From Cryptomeria japonica (taxonomy: Eukaryota; Streptophyta; Pinopsida; Cupressales; Cupressaceae): a DNA stretch of 64,000 nt. The notes beneath the pieces were generated by a model that was not told the origin of the DNA, did no database searches, and saw nothing but the letters and a program-made list of their open reading frames with translations. Positions 32,299 to 43,370 of this stretch are shown here, piece by piece (position 1 is the first letter of the stretch; each line of letters starts with the position of its first letter). Position numbers and translations under genes: made by a program. Location: positions 232,242,396 through 232,306,395 of the forward strand of contig NC_081406.1 of NCBI RefSeq assembly GCF_030272615.1. Reading direction: 5' to 3'.

Positions 32299-33884
32299 AG
32301 ATAGCCTCTCAACGACATCAAATTGAATATCTAGCAAGCTACAAGTGTCAGATGAGGTGGCATCCCAGTCATCACTCCTCCAGTCAGTGTGGTCCACCTC
32401 AGCATGTCCAGATTCAATGTACCTAACTCATGGAAGGTGGCACAAACTCCGATGTACCTACCCCGGCTATCCATTGGTCGATTTTTCTAGAAGGGACATG
32501 TGTCCAAGCAATACAATTTTGTCATTGGTCAAGCATTAAATGTTATGTAATGGTTGTAACAAACCCTAATTAGGGTTTTCATTGTAAAATCTTGGCCATT
32601 GATCTTGAATTGATCTAAGCCATCAAATTGTATTGTGGGCACTATATAAGCCCAGGCATTTCATTTGTAAAGGCTAATTAGCAATTGTTAGAGATAGTAT
32701 GTAAATAGTTAGAATAGTTAGAGAATAGTTGGAAGCAATTAGAGTAGAATAGGAGGACAAGGCAAGAAATTGTTGCCATTGATTGTAAACAAACTCCATT
32801 TTCATTGAAGTAATGGTGAAGTGTGTCGTTTCTTGCAATTTGCATGGTTTCTTGTTGAGTCTTCAATCTTAGATGGTAGATGATTAGATGAATGGAGGAA
32901 ATGTGATTGATTAATGGTGGAAATTTGTATATCCATACTACTAGCAGTTTGTTGATTGCAGACTTGCCTTGTGTAGTCAACTGGAATCGTTCAGCTTAAG
33001 CTCAATTTCAATTTGTTGCCTCTTCATTGATATGCATCAACTTGGATGGTATCTATGCCTGCGGTGATGATTTGAACATCATAAAGCTTCCCTTAGAAGA
33101 TCGCACTAGTCTTGTGTAGATGTTCCATTGATGTCAAAACAAGATCTAGTTAGAGTTTCATCAAAAAGTCAAGTCATTGCTCCTACATTCTTAGTATTAG
33201 GATTAGATCCTCTCTTCGCCCTTATCCTTTTTCATTTTTTTAAAATCTAAGTTAGTAAGACCCTGTGTCTAGCAAAGCAGATCGGAAGTTCAATCATCAC
33301 ATGTAAGTCCCCTTGTGATTCCAGCAAATCACATCATACCACTGGAGCTTGTCCATACGTAGAGACCCTACATCAAAGAACCTTGGAGTCTACCTAACTG
33401 ATCCTTTACGCGAATCTTCAGCAGTTAGAGACTATTTTCTCAAGAGAGGATAAGATGCCTTTAGGTATTTTATTCTGTGTATGATGGTGTACAAAATACA
33501 CGTCAACAGGACATTATAAGATCGTTTGGACAATGCCAACAAAGATATTTAATCAAGGCCCAATCGGTTATACCCATACCGATTTAAATAATATTACTTT
33601 GCTTATTAATCATGCATATAAGGATTAAACGAATAATGTATAAAGCATGGTGATAGTAAATAATCAATTTACCAAATATGTAAGGCCGATAGGCTATTTA
33701 CATATTTGGTTTCAGTTAGTCGGTCTGTAGGATTACTATCGACACTATATATATTATCAACACTTCCTCTTAGCTAGGGAAGATAAAGTTACCATATCTA
33801 TCATCTCATTTCTTATGATGGTCAGGATTCCTTATGAGGTTTCATAATTTTACTCTACATAGGATTATACCATTCAAATATAAA

Positions 33885-33980
33885 GTATCACCTAAACACG
33901 TGATACAAGGGGTTAGTCATATTGTAATGACATGATATCACCTAAGCACGTGATATCAGTATTGCCTACACACGCAATAC
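33885..33980 (-). repeat. Copia 3' region stem-loop array, second block (3 units)
   Basis: Units lie at 33885-33906 (GTATCAC arms, loop CTAAACAC), 33935-33956 (ATATCAC arms, loop CTAAGCAC) and 33959-33980 (GTATTGC arms, loop CTACACAC). All three stems are perfect. They are separated from the first block only by the E4 insertion. Confidence 0.9.
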
Positions 33981-34298
33981 TTCAGGATAATCATATGAAA
34001 ATAATTAAACTTTCAACATATCCAAGTTGTGATAAGTGCACTAGCATTCTATTTCAAATGTAATATCACAACACAATCATGGCACATCCATGACATACCA
34101 GAGATCCTATCATGATAACTGGTTTGAACACCATAAGATCGTCACCTTATGATGTTCCCATACAAGTGTACAATATTTGAGAAGTCGTCACTTCTTGAAT
34201 ATGAACACAGGGGTTTACACCCATAGAAGTCCTAACACGGCAAAGAAGTTTACACATTAAACATCTTATTGATATGCAAGTATAGGTTACAAAACAGA

Positions 34299-34680
34299 CT
34301 ACCTTTCTATCATACCCAAACCTTTTCTGAAGTGATCAACCTTCACTCTGGAAAGGGGTTTTGTTAGAATATTTGCAGTCTGGTCTCCTGTATTCACATA
34401 CTCCAATTGGACCACACTTTTGTCTACCATATCTCGCACGTAATGGTATGGAATCTCAATATGCTTGGATCTATCATGGAACACTGGATTCACTGAAATT
34501 TTTATGCAGCTTTGATTGTCGCAATGGATAATATTAGGTTTCATAGAATCACCAAACAATCCCACAAGTAACTTTCTAAGCCACACTGCTTCTCGGGCAG
34601 CCATGGAGGCCACAATGTATTCGGCCTTGGTGGAATTTTGCGCTACAGAAGACTACTTTCTGCTGATCTAGGATATCATG
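34299..34680 (-). pseudogene. Copia RNase H, C-terminal part
   Basis: The reading from 34613 gives ASMAAREAVWLRKLLVGLFG, then IIHCDNQSCIKISVNPVFHD, RSKHIEIPYHYVRDMV and GDQTANILTKPLSRVKVDHF, the classic Copia RNase H tail. Just upstream, WISRK and AEYIVAS are separated by TAG stops that fit Trp and Gln codons mutated by G-to-A or C-to-T change. Confidence 0.92.
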
Positions 34681-35090
34681 GCTGATCCTAAACTGAAGCA
34701 ACACCCAGAGGTGCTTTTCCTGTCAGTCACACTTCCAGCCCAATCTGAATCTGTGAATCCGTGTAGATTAAGATCAACTTTCTCATACTTGAGACCAAGA
34801 TTTAAGGTGCCTTGTAAATATCTCATAATGTGTTTTACTGCAACCAGGTGTATCTCCTTTGGCTCACACATAAGCTGACTCAAAGCATTCACTGCATAGC
34901 AGATATTTGGCCTTGTATTTACCAGGTAAATAAGAGACCCAATCACCTACCTATACATGGTAGGATCTACCAGATCTTCATGATGATGTGGCTCCCTCTG
35001 AAGCCCAAGTTCTTGCATCAATCTCTTGACCTCCTCATCCAAGGTTGCCTCTGATGGATTGTCAGACTCCCTCTGAATGTTAATTTCTCC
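34668..35090 (-). pseudogene. Copia reverse transcriptase, C-terminal part
   Basis: MIGSLIYLVNTRPNICYAVN, LSQLMCEPKEIHLVAVKHIM and RYLQGTLNLGLKYEK are conserved Copia RT/connection motifs. They end at GFTDSDWAGSVTDRKSTSGC (start of RNase H). Farther upstream the reading (EATLDEEVKRLMQEL-like) is broken by stops and frameshifts. The palm YVDD region is not present. Confidence 0.88.
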
Positions 35091-37060
35091 TCCTCTTTTG
35101 AAAAAATGTCTCCAACCACTCACTCAATCTCATAGCAGCAATTTCCAAGTTCTTCCTTCCTTGAATACAGTCTTTATTCAATCTTTCATCACCCTTTTGC
35201 TCCTTGATCCGTACCAGAAGCATTTTAAAGAGAGATTAATAATAGTTCAAGGGATCAAGCTACTTGTAGAGAAATAGACCAATGCTGGAAGCATACATGA
35301 TTCACTATTACCAATGTTATTGCATGAATTTATACCACACATAAAATTCATGATCATTAATCAAGGGTACAAACAAACAAATAAATACTTATCTCTTAAT
35401 TGTTGGTGTGAATTGTGCTAGACCTGTAGCTGTGATTCATCTTCACCGCCTTCAATGTTGCCATCCCATGCAACCAACCTCATAATTTCCGAAAACAGAG
35501 GCTCCCCAACTTCCAGCGATTGCCTCAGTTCACATGCCTTGCTAGAATGAAATTTCATACTGTTCAAATCTGTAATTTGTGTCCAAAGGCTCACACCAAC
35601 TATGGTCACAATCTCCTATGCTTAGCAAATGAGAATCGCTACTCAATCTTGAAGTGTCAAGCAATAAGAGGATCCCATGTCCCACAAACTCTGTCAATAC
35701 ACATGGCTTAATAAACCTATATTGTCATCCAACAACATAATGTAATATGGCTGCCAGAGTTAAGACATTCCATCGCTCAACAACATCTAAATATGATGCC
35801 AGTACTAGAAAACTCTAACAAGTACTCGTATAAATTGTTTTGCTTGCAAGACTTCACATTTTACGAATCTTCAATTGTTAAACCTCTCTGCAAATCTTTC
35901 ACCCCTGAACCTGATATATATATTTCACTATGCTATGTATAGGAAACTCATACCAAAGCCGCAGTATATATTTGAACTGCTGTATACTTAATATATCATC
36001 GATGTCCCATCTGGTCTTCTTTATGTCTTCGTCTATGGATTCAATTCAGATCTTAGAATCCTTACCTAATTTTACCAAGGGATAAATTTGCCTTCATATA
36101 CTTATGTCATAACAGTAAGTCAGATTTCTCCTTTTTTTTTTAATTTAAAAATTTGGGTAGGCGATAAACTTAATCATTCTTATCGATTCATCATACATTG
36201 ATAATTGTTTTCTATTTCACTACTGCTCCAAGACATTCCAAATACTCACGATTACTCCCTAGCAATCAGCAGTTTGGCAGCATCATAACCTTATATCGAT
36301 TAACAGTAAAAGTGTCCATCTTTGAATTTATATTTATCGATACTCCTGTAATTGTTGTCTCTGAAGGTCGTGATCAATGTATTTCATAGTCGTTTTGCTT
36401 AAAAGCCGAACTGCAAATTTGTCCGATTAAAGTAATTGATTTTTTATGTCGATATTCATGCTCATCCAATGCTTAATGATCAATCCAGACAATCAGATGC
36501 CTATCGTATCCAACCTTCCCGATGGTGAAGGATAATCGATATGCTGATTATGATCATATCTTGACAGCGTAGTTTATGATGTTATTTGGTCTTCCTCCAC
36601 GTGAATAATAATCAATGTGCTTCTGTCTGTTCCTTTAAAAACATATTTCGACAGTTATATGATATGTGCGGCAATGTAAACGTATTTGTATTCCTATGAA
36701 TCAGACTAGAAGGAAATCATGATTTTCCATTTGCCATATATCATCTCCAATGTCTTTTCACTGATGACCACCATTGAGTTCCGTAGCGATGGCCCTCACA
36801 CCATTGTCATATTCTCGGTAGTCAACAAACATGCCTATGCATCCGCGGCACAACAATTTCTAATAATATCATGATCATCAACCATTCCTTGATTTAAACC
36901 ATAAATATGATCACAAGGATTTTAAACTGCAGACCGGCCTAGAATTGAACTTGTTCTGATGCCATGTTCAATATAGCGCTAACCATTAGAAGAATTTTAA
37001 TGTTGAATATATGCTTTGCTATGAATTTTCCATAAAATTGAACAGCCTCAGGTTCGATTC
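35091..37060 (-). other. Copia internal region without recognised coding
   Basis: Nearly 2 kb between the RT fragment and the PBS. I saw no gag, protease or integrase motif. It may be long 5' leader sequence or a scrambled remnant. Confidence 0.5.
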
Positions 37061-37078
37061 AACCTGGCTCTGATACCA
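37061..37078 (-). other. Copia primer-binding site
   Basis: The minus strand reads TGGTATCAGAGCCAGGTT, the initiator-tRNA-Met-type PBS of plant Copia elements, immediately after the LTR end AATATTAACA. Confidence 0.92.
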
Positions 37079-38024
37079 TGTTAATATTGTTCAATTCTCA
37101 ATTCAATATGCAAGATATATTTCTATTATCTGATATGTATTATTTCATTCTTATTGTATATGTCTAACTATCTTCTTGCTTGTGGCAGATGAGAGGAGCA
37201 TTTAATATTTTCTATGTCCTATCTCACGAATACCACTTACTATAAGTATATGACAAGCAAGGCACGGTCAAGCAATGCCTTGACCGATCAAGACATTACT
37301 TGATCATGTCTTATTGTTAATACTGATAAACTGCATGTTACGTAAATGTCAATCGGTGTGGAGTATAACCGAAGATTATCGGTGTTTACCAAGCGCTACC
37401 ACCCGATAGTATATCAGTGGCTGTCAATGCTAACAGCTGATAGTTACCGATCAAGGCATTGCTTGACCGTGCCTTGTTGTTAATACTAATAAACTGCATG
37501 TTACGTAAATGTCAATCGGTGTGGAGTATAACCGAAGATTATCGGTGTTTACCAAGCGCTACCACCCGATAGTATATCGGTGGCTGTCAATGCTAACAGC
37601 CGATAGTTATCGGTGTGTTAGCTTTGACAACCGATAACTATAACTATCGGTGTAGACTAACACACCAATAACTATCGGTGACTAACATAATACTACACGA
37701 TATGCATTCGATATATACTATATGCACCCCGATATAATATGCAACCCGATCTAATGCAATCCGATAATATATTAATCGGAGTCATCATTATGTTAGATCG
37801 ATATTCATCTAGATACAAGATTCATTAGATAGATGAACATGAGGAAGATGCATAGTATGATTTAATCAATAGTTTGATCATATACAAATATAGAATGACT
37901 ATCAAGGATGATTCAATTGCTTGATGGTTTTATCATAGTTATCGATATGATAAATGATTGAATGAGAGACTTCATTTATCTCTCATTCAATCATTTATCT
38001 TACTGAAGCTATTATGCATTAACA
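37079..38024 (-). repeat. Copia 5' LTR (946 bp, internal duplication)
   Basis: Same ends as the 787-bp LTR. The extra length comes from a second copy (about 37445-37610) of the stretch that contains the TATCGGTG palindromes. The first copy stops at an altered TAGTTACCG. LTRs of one element start identical, so the duplication is post-insertional or arose during recombination. Confidence 0.9.
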
Positions 38025-38029
38025 CATTT

Positions 38030-38143
38030 AAGCATACAAATCAGACTGAAATCACAGACCAGCAAGCATTGAGTGTGTATGAAAAGTGTTTGACAATATC
38101 CCTTGAGAGCAAAACTACATCGGATTAGACGAGGGATCTTACA
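38030..38143 (+). mobile_element. Probable end of the gag-protease 3' LTR
   Basis: Host sequence resumes after the Copia target duplication. GAGGGATCTTACA mirrors the TGTAATGTCCC start at 22654 and the AATACTACA end of the sister LTR. The end point is inferred. Confidence 0.4.
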
Positions 38144-41100
38144 AAAATGCTTGCAAGTTGGCATCACCCCTCTTCTTTCTCTTCACTCTGACTCTTTCAC
38201 CTTGCACTTGCAGATCCCGCTCTCACTCACACTATCAACTTCTTGTTGATTTGTTTTTGTGAGTGGAAATGAGGATAGAAGACAATTTTATAGAGTTTGT
38301 GGGGTTTGGGTGGCGCCTATAGGCCATTAGGGTTTGGTCTTGGGAACATAGTTCCTTTTTCTAATGTAAAAAGAATGATTTTTGCACTGTTTGAACACAA
38401 CAGACGCTTGGGCATCCTTGAGATGGTTGGAAGATTCCTGGGAGTCCTCCAGACATCTGTAGGACATCCCGGAGTCCCTGGTCTTGGAGACGGTATAGCT
38501 GTTGGTGGGGTGGCAAGGGGACATTCCCCCCAAGTTCTTGTGTACCAAAGATACCCCCGTCTTGAGAACATGAGGTTTTTTTGTTGGGGGGACACATCCT
38601 ATGGAACATTGCTTTTTCCTCATCATTGTGTTTGAAAATGAAATGAATGTACCTTTAGGGTGTAAGATCATTCAAGTGTTTTTGTTTTAACTCTTTTTTT
38701 CTTTTTTCTTTTCTTTCTTTTATTTTTCATTTCTCCAACTGCAGTTAAGTCTTAGTTGTGGGTCTTTCTAGGTACTTGGTTCATGAGTCCTCAACACTTG
38801 CCGAGTCTTATTGACTTTGAGGGAGTCTTGCAGTGTGTTGTTCAATATTGAAACTTTTCAAGAATTTTCTGTCTTGAAATTGTAACTGCTTTTATATGTT
38901 TTTGACAATTAGAGATGCACTTTCCCTCAAATGTTTTCTATTACATTAACTATTAATCTTTGGGCAAGTTCTCAAAATAAATTAATCCTTACTCTATGTT
39001 TGGAGCAATGATACTCTAGGTTAGTCAAATTATCAAAGTTGAGTTGGTTTATCGACTGAGGCCATGCTTGTGCTGCACAATCTTGTTGAATTTTTAAGCT
39101 ATATGCTATTGTACAGGTTAATTAGAATGCCTTTTCATTTACCCAAGCTAAGCAATGAATGGTTATGAGGTTGTGTAAGCCTATATTGTGTGTTTTGGTG
39201 GCATAGAGGTATAGATATAATATATTTCCTATGTTACACCAAGTTTTCGGTATGGTGACGGATTCTTTAACAGGACATTCTTTCAGGGACAATAGGAGAT
39301 GACTACTAAATAAAAGGGGAATTTAAAAAATATAGGAAAATTCAAATATTCGTAGGACAGAATTGATAAGGCATTCATTAGATACATTATAGAACCTAAT
39401 CACATAATAATAGAGCCGAACTGAGATTTTATATGAGAGTAAACACATAAAGTAACAAATGCTAATTTTTTTTCTTTCATTGTCAACAACATACATATAT
39501 ATTATTTAAAAATTACAACAAAATACCCAAAGGATGTGGTCAGTTATGTATGCAAATAAAAACATTACTTTCCCATCCAACATGGCCCGAAATTAGATTG
39601 GGTGTGCTGGACCTAGTGGAGTTGAGGGGCAGTGCCCCTTGTGGAGGGCAGTACCTATCACCCTCTCCCCATCATGATACAAGGCAAAATTTAGGTGTGG
39701 AGCCCCTACCACCAAGCAGAGGTTCTTGCATGTGGGACCACATAGACCTTAAAGACACGTCTTTTTTTTTTAATAATTTTGATTGATTTTAACCAAGCTC
39801 CAAGAGTCCTCCAAACCCTTTAAATTTTGTGGGTAAAAAACATTAGACTCTCAATAAGGACTTCCCGAGTAATTGTAACTCACCACATGTCATGGAAAAT
39901 TGCTCCCTATAAATCAATTGGCACATATTTATGAGTAGGGTCCTGCTGATAGGATTTGAAGTTGGGGAAAGCCTTTAAATGGGCCCTAGACAATAACTTT
40001 TTTTGAAATTATTATTTCTTTTTTCAATTATAAATTGTTTGCTCATGCAAAGTATCATTCATCTGACAGTGAGAAATATTGGAGTGAGATAATATGCATA
40101 GTATCATTCATCTGAGAGTTAGAAATATTGATGAAAGCATTACAACATAGATGCATATAAGCAAGATAATCTTTCCATGGCCATTGTGGTGCATATGAGT
40201 CAGATAATCTTTCCATGGCTGTTGTGGTGCCTTTAAAATGCAGTACATCAATTTTTGTTGAAGAATACACCATGTTATGCATGTCAAATCTAAAGTTCCA
40301 TCTTATTTTTCATCACCAAGATAAATAAAAAATACACTCTATGATGGTAGACGGTAGTGAGAAAGCATATGCTAAAAATTAACTGGGAAGCCCCTATTAA
40401 GAGCCCCATGCCTTTATCTTTTATTTTTTTTCCTTGAGTGTTTTTAAGTGGGGACGGTAGTGAGAAAGCATGTTTTAAAAATCAATTGTGAAGCCCTTAC
40501 ATGCTTTTAATATATATTTTTCTCTGAGTGTTTTTAAGTGAGAATGGCAAAAAACTTGCTGTATTTCTAGAATGTTTTGGCGATGGGTTTGCACAAAAAG
40601 GACGTAATGGTGGGGGATGTTTCTGAAGCGTCCTGTGTCCCTGGAATGTCCTTGTGTATAGCTAATATATAAATATGGTCAAATGTGCAGTCTGATGACT
40701 GCATAGACAAGAGTCCTGTGTATCAGAGCATCTTTCTGAAATTAAGGCCAGCAAATGAATGATATATTGTGTCCTTGATTTTTTGTTTTTGTTTTGAGTC
40801 GGGAGTTTTTTGCAAGATTGGCTTGGTCTTTTGAAGTGAAATGTGGCTTTTTCCGAGCTTTGCATTTTGTTAAAAACCTCCTTAAATGAACGAGAGCTAT
40901 TCCATAAGAGTTACCTCTAGCAATGCAAAAAGAAAGTTGAATAAATTTTAGTTACCCCATGATTTGGTGCTGACATTTACTCAATGAAAGTAAAAATGGT
41001 AAACCTAATCTGGTCGATGCCCATTTCTGTAGTTTAACTGAAAATGAAAGACTCAAAACTAATTTTAGTTTTTACACTGCTTGCTTAATTTAATGTTTCC

Positions 41101-41344
41101 CTTCCTAGATTGCATTTTGTGTTCTGTCTCTATCCTTTTTCCCACAATAACATCTCTTGTAATTCCTTTGAGGGTGCACAAAGTCGATTTTCATGGTTGA
41201 ACTGATGGATATTCTGTCACTCGACGACATTTCATGCTTTCAGAAGACCTCTCGTTACCATCAGTGCAGCATACACCTTATTGATTTTGTTGGCGAGTCA
41301 AGAGATGTAGGGGTGATATAACTAAATCTCTAGTGATACTGCAG
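38144..41344. other. Intron 3' part, mostly unique
   Basis: No transposon family or exon recognised. 38300-38640 is GC-richer with open frames on both strands, but none has a family signature. Local tandem duplications occur at 40047-40135 (AGTATCATTCATCTGA units), 40150-40235 (AGATAATCTTTCCATGG units) and 40351-40545 (ACGGTAGTGAGAAAGCAT units, 103 bp). Confidence 0.5.
40351..40545. repeat. Tandem duplication, 103-bp period
   Basis: ACGGTAGTGAGAAAGCAT at 40351 recurs at 40454, each followed by a T-rich stretch and GAGTGTTTTTAAGTG. Two smaller duplications lie just upstream (from 40047). Confidence 0.7.
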
Positions 41345-41397
41345 ATCAAGATGATCCTCTCAAGACTTCTGATCAGATGACACCTCTTGGTCTAATT
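41345..41397 (+). CDS. LSM7: LSm7-like exon (penultimate)
   Basis: The exon lies after CTGCAG and before GTAAGT. Its first two bases complete the split Asp codon from the exon at 15808, and it ends in phase 0. It encodes (D)QDDPLKTSDQMTPLGLI. Plant LSm7 normally has DPDDPLKTTDQTRRLGLI, so DDPLKT and LGLI are conserved while TRR is replaced by MTP. The exon is 53 bp long and separated from the last exon by a compact 344-bp intron. The combination of exact phase, splice sites and order argues strongly that this belongs with the 15743 exon. Confidence 0.85.
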
Positions 41398-41741
41398 GTA
41401 AGTTCTTTGCATCTCTCAAGCAAATATATACATTTCCAATTTCCAACATAAACTAGCAATAATAAGTAGATAAACAAACACTTAAATATTTCCGATGGAT
41501 CTCCTAACCTGGCTTTAGGAATCAACGTTATTTAATTTATAGCTCTTTCCCTGTTTAATCAGTGTTAAATGTGGTCATATCCTAGAGAGTTCTTTCATTT
41601 TGTAGAATGATGTTTGTTTGGAAGGGAATTATGGAACATTCTGGTGACATTTCTTAATGTTGTTTATTAAATCTTTGTGCTCTGTCTTTCTAGATTGCTA
41701 CATGCCTACATTATTGTCCTGTGTGTGTTAAACTTTGACAG

Positions 41742-41840
41742 GTTTGTAGAGGGACTGCTGTTATGCTTGTTGCACCAACAGATGGAACTGATGAGATTGC
41801 AAATCCATTTGTTCAAACTGATGCTGCTTCATTGAATTAA
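41742..41840 (+). CDS. LSM7: LSm7-like terminal exon
   Basis: After TTTGACAG the exon encodes VCRGTAVMLVAPTDGTDEIA followed by NPFVQTDAASLN and TAA (41838-41840). This is the C-terminal Sm2 motif (VCRGTAVMLV) and the PTDGTEEIANPF tail that identify LSm7 among the LSm proteins. There is no stop or frameshift. A polyadenylation signal candidate, AATAAA, lies at 42262-42267. Together the three exons give 72 of the roughly 99 residues expected. Confidence 0.92.
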   Translation, partial: VCRGTAVMLVAPTDGTDEIANPFVQTDAASLN

Positions 41841-43370
41841 AAATGTATTTTGATAAATGGGAAATAGAATCTTGCAAAGTGTTCTTCGCTCTTTTGTACA
41901 AAGCAAGACATTTTGTTTTCAAAATGCTACGCAATAGCAAAGTTAGCAATCATTTTGTGGTTCTACTACCCTAACGGATTGAAAGGCAACATCTTTGGAT
42001 TGGAAATCTTTTCCCCTGCAAAGTTCAAATGTGAATGGAAAACTAAGACTGCATAGTATAGAGTTTTTCACTATTCAAGACAGCAGTCCACGGTATTACG
42101 AAGATTAAAGAATATATATAACTACGATTTACATGTAAGTATTGTTTGTCAAACTTTCTTTCCACGAATTGCTACTTTTGAGGAAAAATAGATATGCTTT
42201 GGTAGTTGATGGTTTGTTTTGAGGAAAAATCATCAGCACGATGCCAGGGACATGAATGAGGAATAAATCTGAGATGGAAATTTATTCTCTAGTAGCATAC
42301 CAAATTCTTGACTATAATGAGTTGTACGAATGTAAACATATTCGTGTGGGCCTATTCTAATCATTAGTGATCACCAATTACATTTATTAAGTTCCTGAAA
42401 CAGTTTGGCAAATAGAAGTACACTTACATTTGATGTAAGACCTTCCATTTTGTAAATTTTAGTATTGTATGGTGATGGGGTCTAATAATACTCTTAATAA
42501 GATGTAATTACTTACTATCAAAGAGTTGTTTCTTGGGGTTAAAATTTGGGAAGAAATCTATGTTTACATTGAATGGAAAACACTAAAAAGATTATATAAA
42601 TATTGATAAAGTTAAATTTTATTAATTGGATAAGGGCTGAATCCTAAGTCAACGCACAAACCAAGGATGCCTAAGAGAACATCCCAAAAGATAAGGAACA
42701 TAAATAGAGAGTGAAGGCAGGTCATAAGTCTTAAGACCTCTCATTGGAGTCTACACAAAACAAATATAACACAAGCAATTAAATTATTACCCAAACACTT
42801 CACTTGTGATTGCATAATCCTCCTTATCTTTATCAAACTTCCTCCTGTTTATCTTTCTTCGAAGGACTTGTAGACTAGTGGTTATTGCATAATCCTCCTT
42901 ATCTTTATGATTTGCTAAAACTTACTCTTGTTTATCTTTCTTTGAAGGACTTGTAGACTAGTGGTTGTTGGTTTGAGTCTTGGTTATAAAATAGTTTTTT
43001 TGTTAATATATTTTATGACAATTTTTTAATTCATAAAACTATTAGCATAAAAGCTGAGAATTGTGTAGTTGGATTGGTTGAGAGATACTTGTGAGGGGAT
43101 TTTAATTCAATGTGGTAGATTTAAATGTTTGAATTCTTGCAATGAAATAAATTGAACAAGAGAGGAATTTTTTTTTAAATACTCGAGAATAATAAGCTAC
43201 TCGAAAAGGGGTAAATCTCTAAAAGTCTCCAAGGAGAGCACAATTTGTTATGTGATAATAAACTAACCACTAACTCCTTTATATACCCTTTCTTATGTTT
43301 TGGATATCATCTAGAGTGACTAAGAAACTTCAATATCTAAATAAGAATATAATAATGATCATATAATTTA
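41841..43370. other. 3' flank of the LSm7-like gene
   Basis: Presumed 3' UTR, then unassigned DNA. AATAAA at 42262 is a possible polyadenylation signal. A 75-bp tandem duplication (TTGCATAATCCTCCTTATC at 42810 and 42885) is present. Near 42610 the minus strand reads like a LINE 3' tail (CAGCCCTTATCCAATTAAT). Confidence 0.4.

Larger units (their letters stand above)
29715..33508 (+). mobile_element. E4: 3.8-kb second copy of the E3 family inside Copia
   Basis: It begins TGTTGTGACG, ends ACACGTCAACA, and has a perfect GGACA duplication (29710-29714 and 33509-33513). The layout matches E3, but its array has nine hairpins instead of thirteen, which accounts for most of the length difference. TATA box 1 (31606), the leader intron (31926-32132), the 52-codon ORF (32140) and TATA box 2 (32643) are all retained. 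It was inserted after the Copia element, so it is one of the youngest events in the intron. Confidence 0.88.
28355..38024 (-). mobile_element. Ty1/Copia retrotransposon, internally deleted
   Basis: Both LTRs, PBS, polypurine tract and a perfect CATTT target duplication (28350-28354 and 38025-38029) are visible. On the minus strand the order is 5' LTR 38024-37079, PBS, about 2 kb without recognisable coding, decayed RT-RNase H (35090-34299), a 3' non-coding region with a stem-loop array, and 3' LTR 29141-28355. E4 (29715-33508) is inserted in the 3' non-coding region. Gag, protease and integrase are missing, so it is non-autonomous and dead. Confidence 0.92.
20276..38143 (+). mobile_element. 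Truncated Gypsy element: gag-protease plus 3' LTR, with nested insertions
   Basis: The plus-strand internal sequence begins abruptly at about 20276 against E2. It encodes gag, zinc knuckle and protease, then degenerates, and ends in a polypurine tract (AGAAGGGGCAAAC, 22641-22653) followed at once by an LTR starting TGTAATGTCCCC (22654). RT, RNase H, integrase and the 5' LTR are missing. The LTR is interrupted by E3 and by the Copia element. It appears to end GGGATCTTACA at 38143. Confidence 0.7.
15809..41344 (+). other. LSM7: Giant 25.5-kb intron of the LSm7-like gene
   Basis: It is bounded by GTATTA and CTGCAG with matching phase (phase 1) on both sides. About 22 kb of it is retroelement sequence in a nested stack: the hAT fragment, E2, the 2.2-kb solo LTR, the gag-protease element with its LTR, E3, the Copia element and E4. 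Only its ends (15809-16560 and 38144-41344) show no recognised transposon. Introns of this size are well known in conifers. Confidence 0.8.

Noticed and set aside
38297..38671. Open frames of 80-114 codons on both strands in GC-richer intron sequence
   Set aside because: No family motif, no splice context, and equally open on both strands. Treated as chance.
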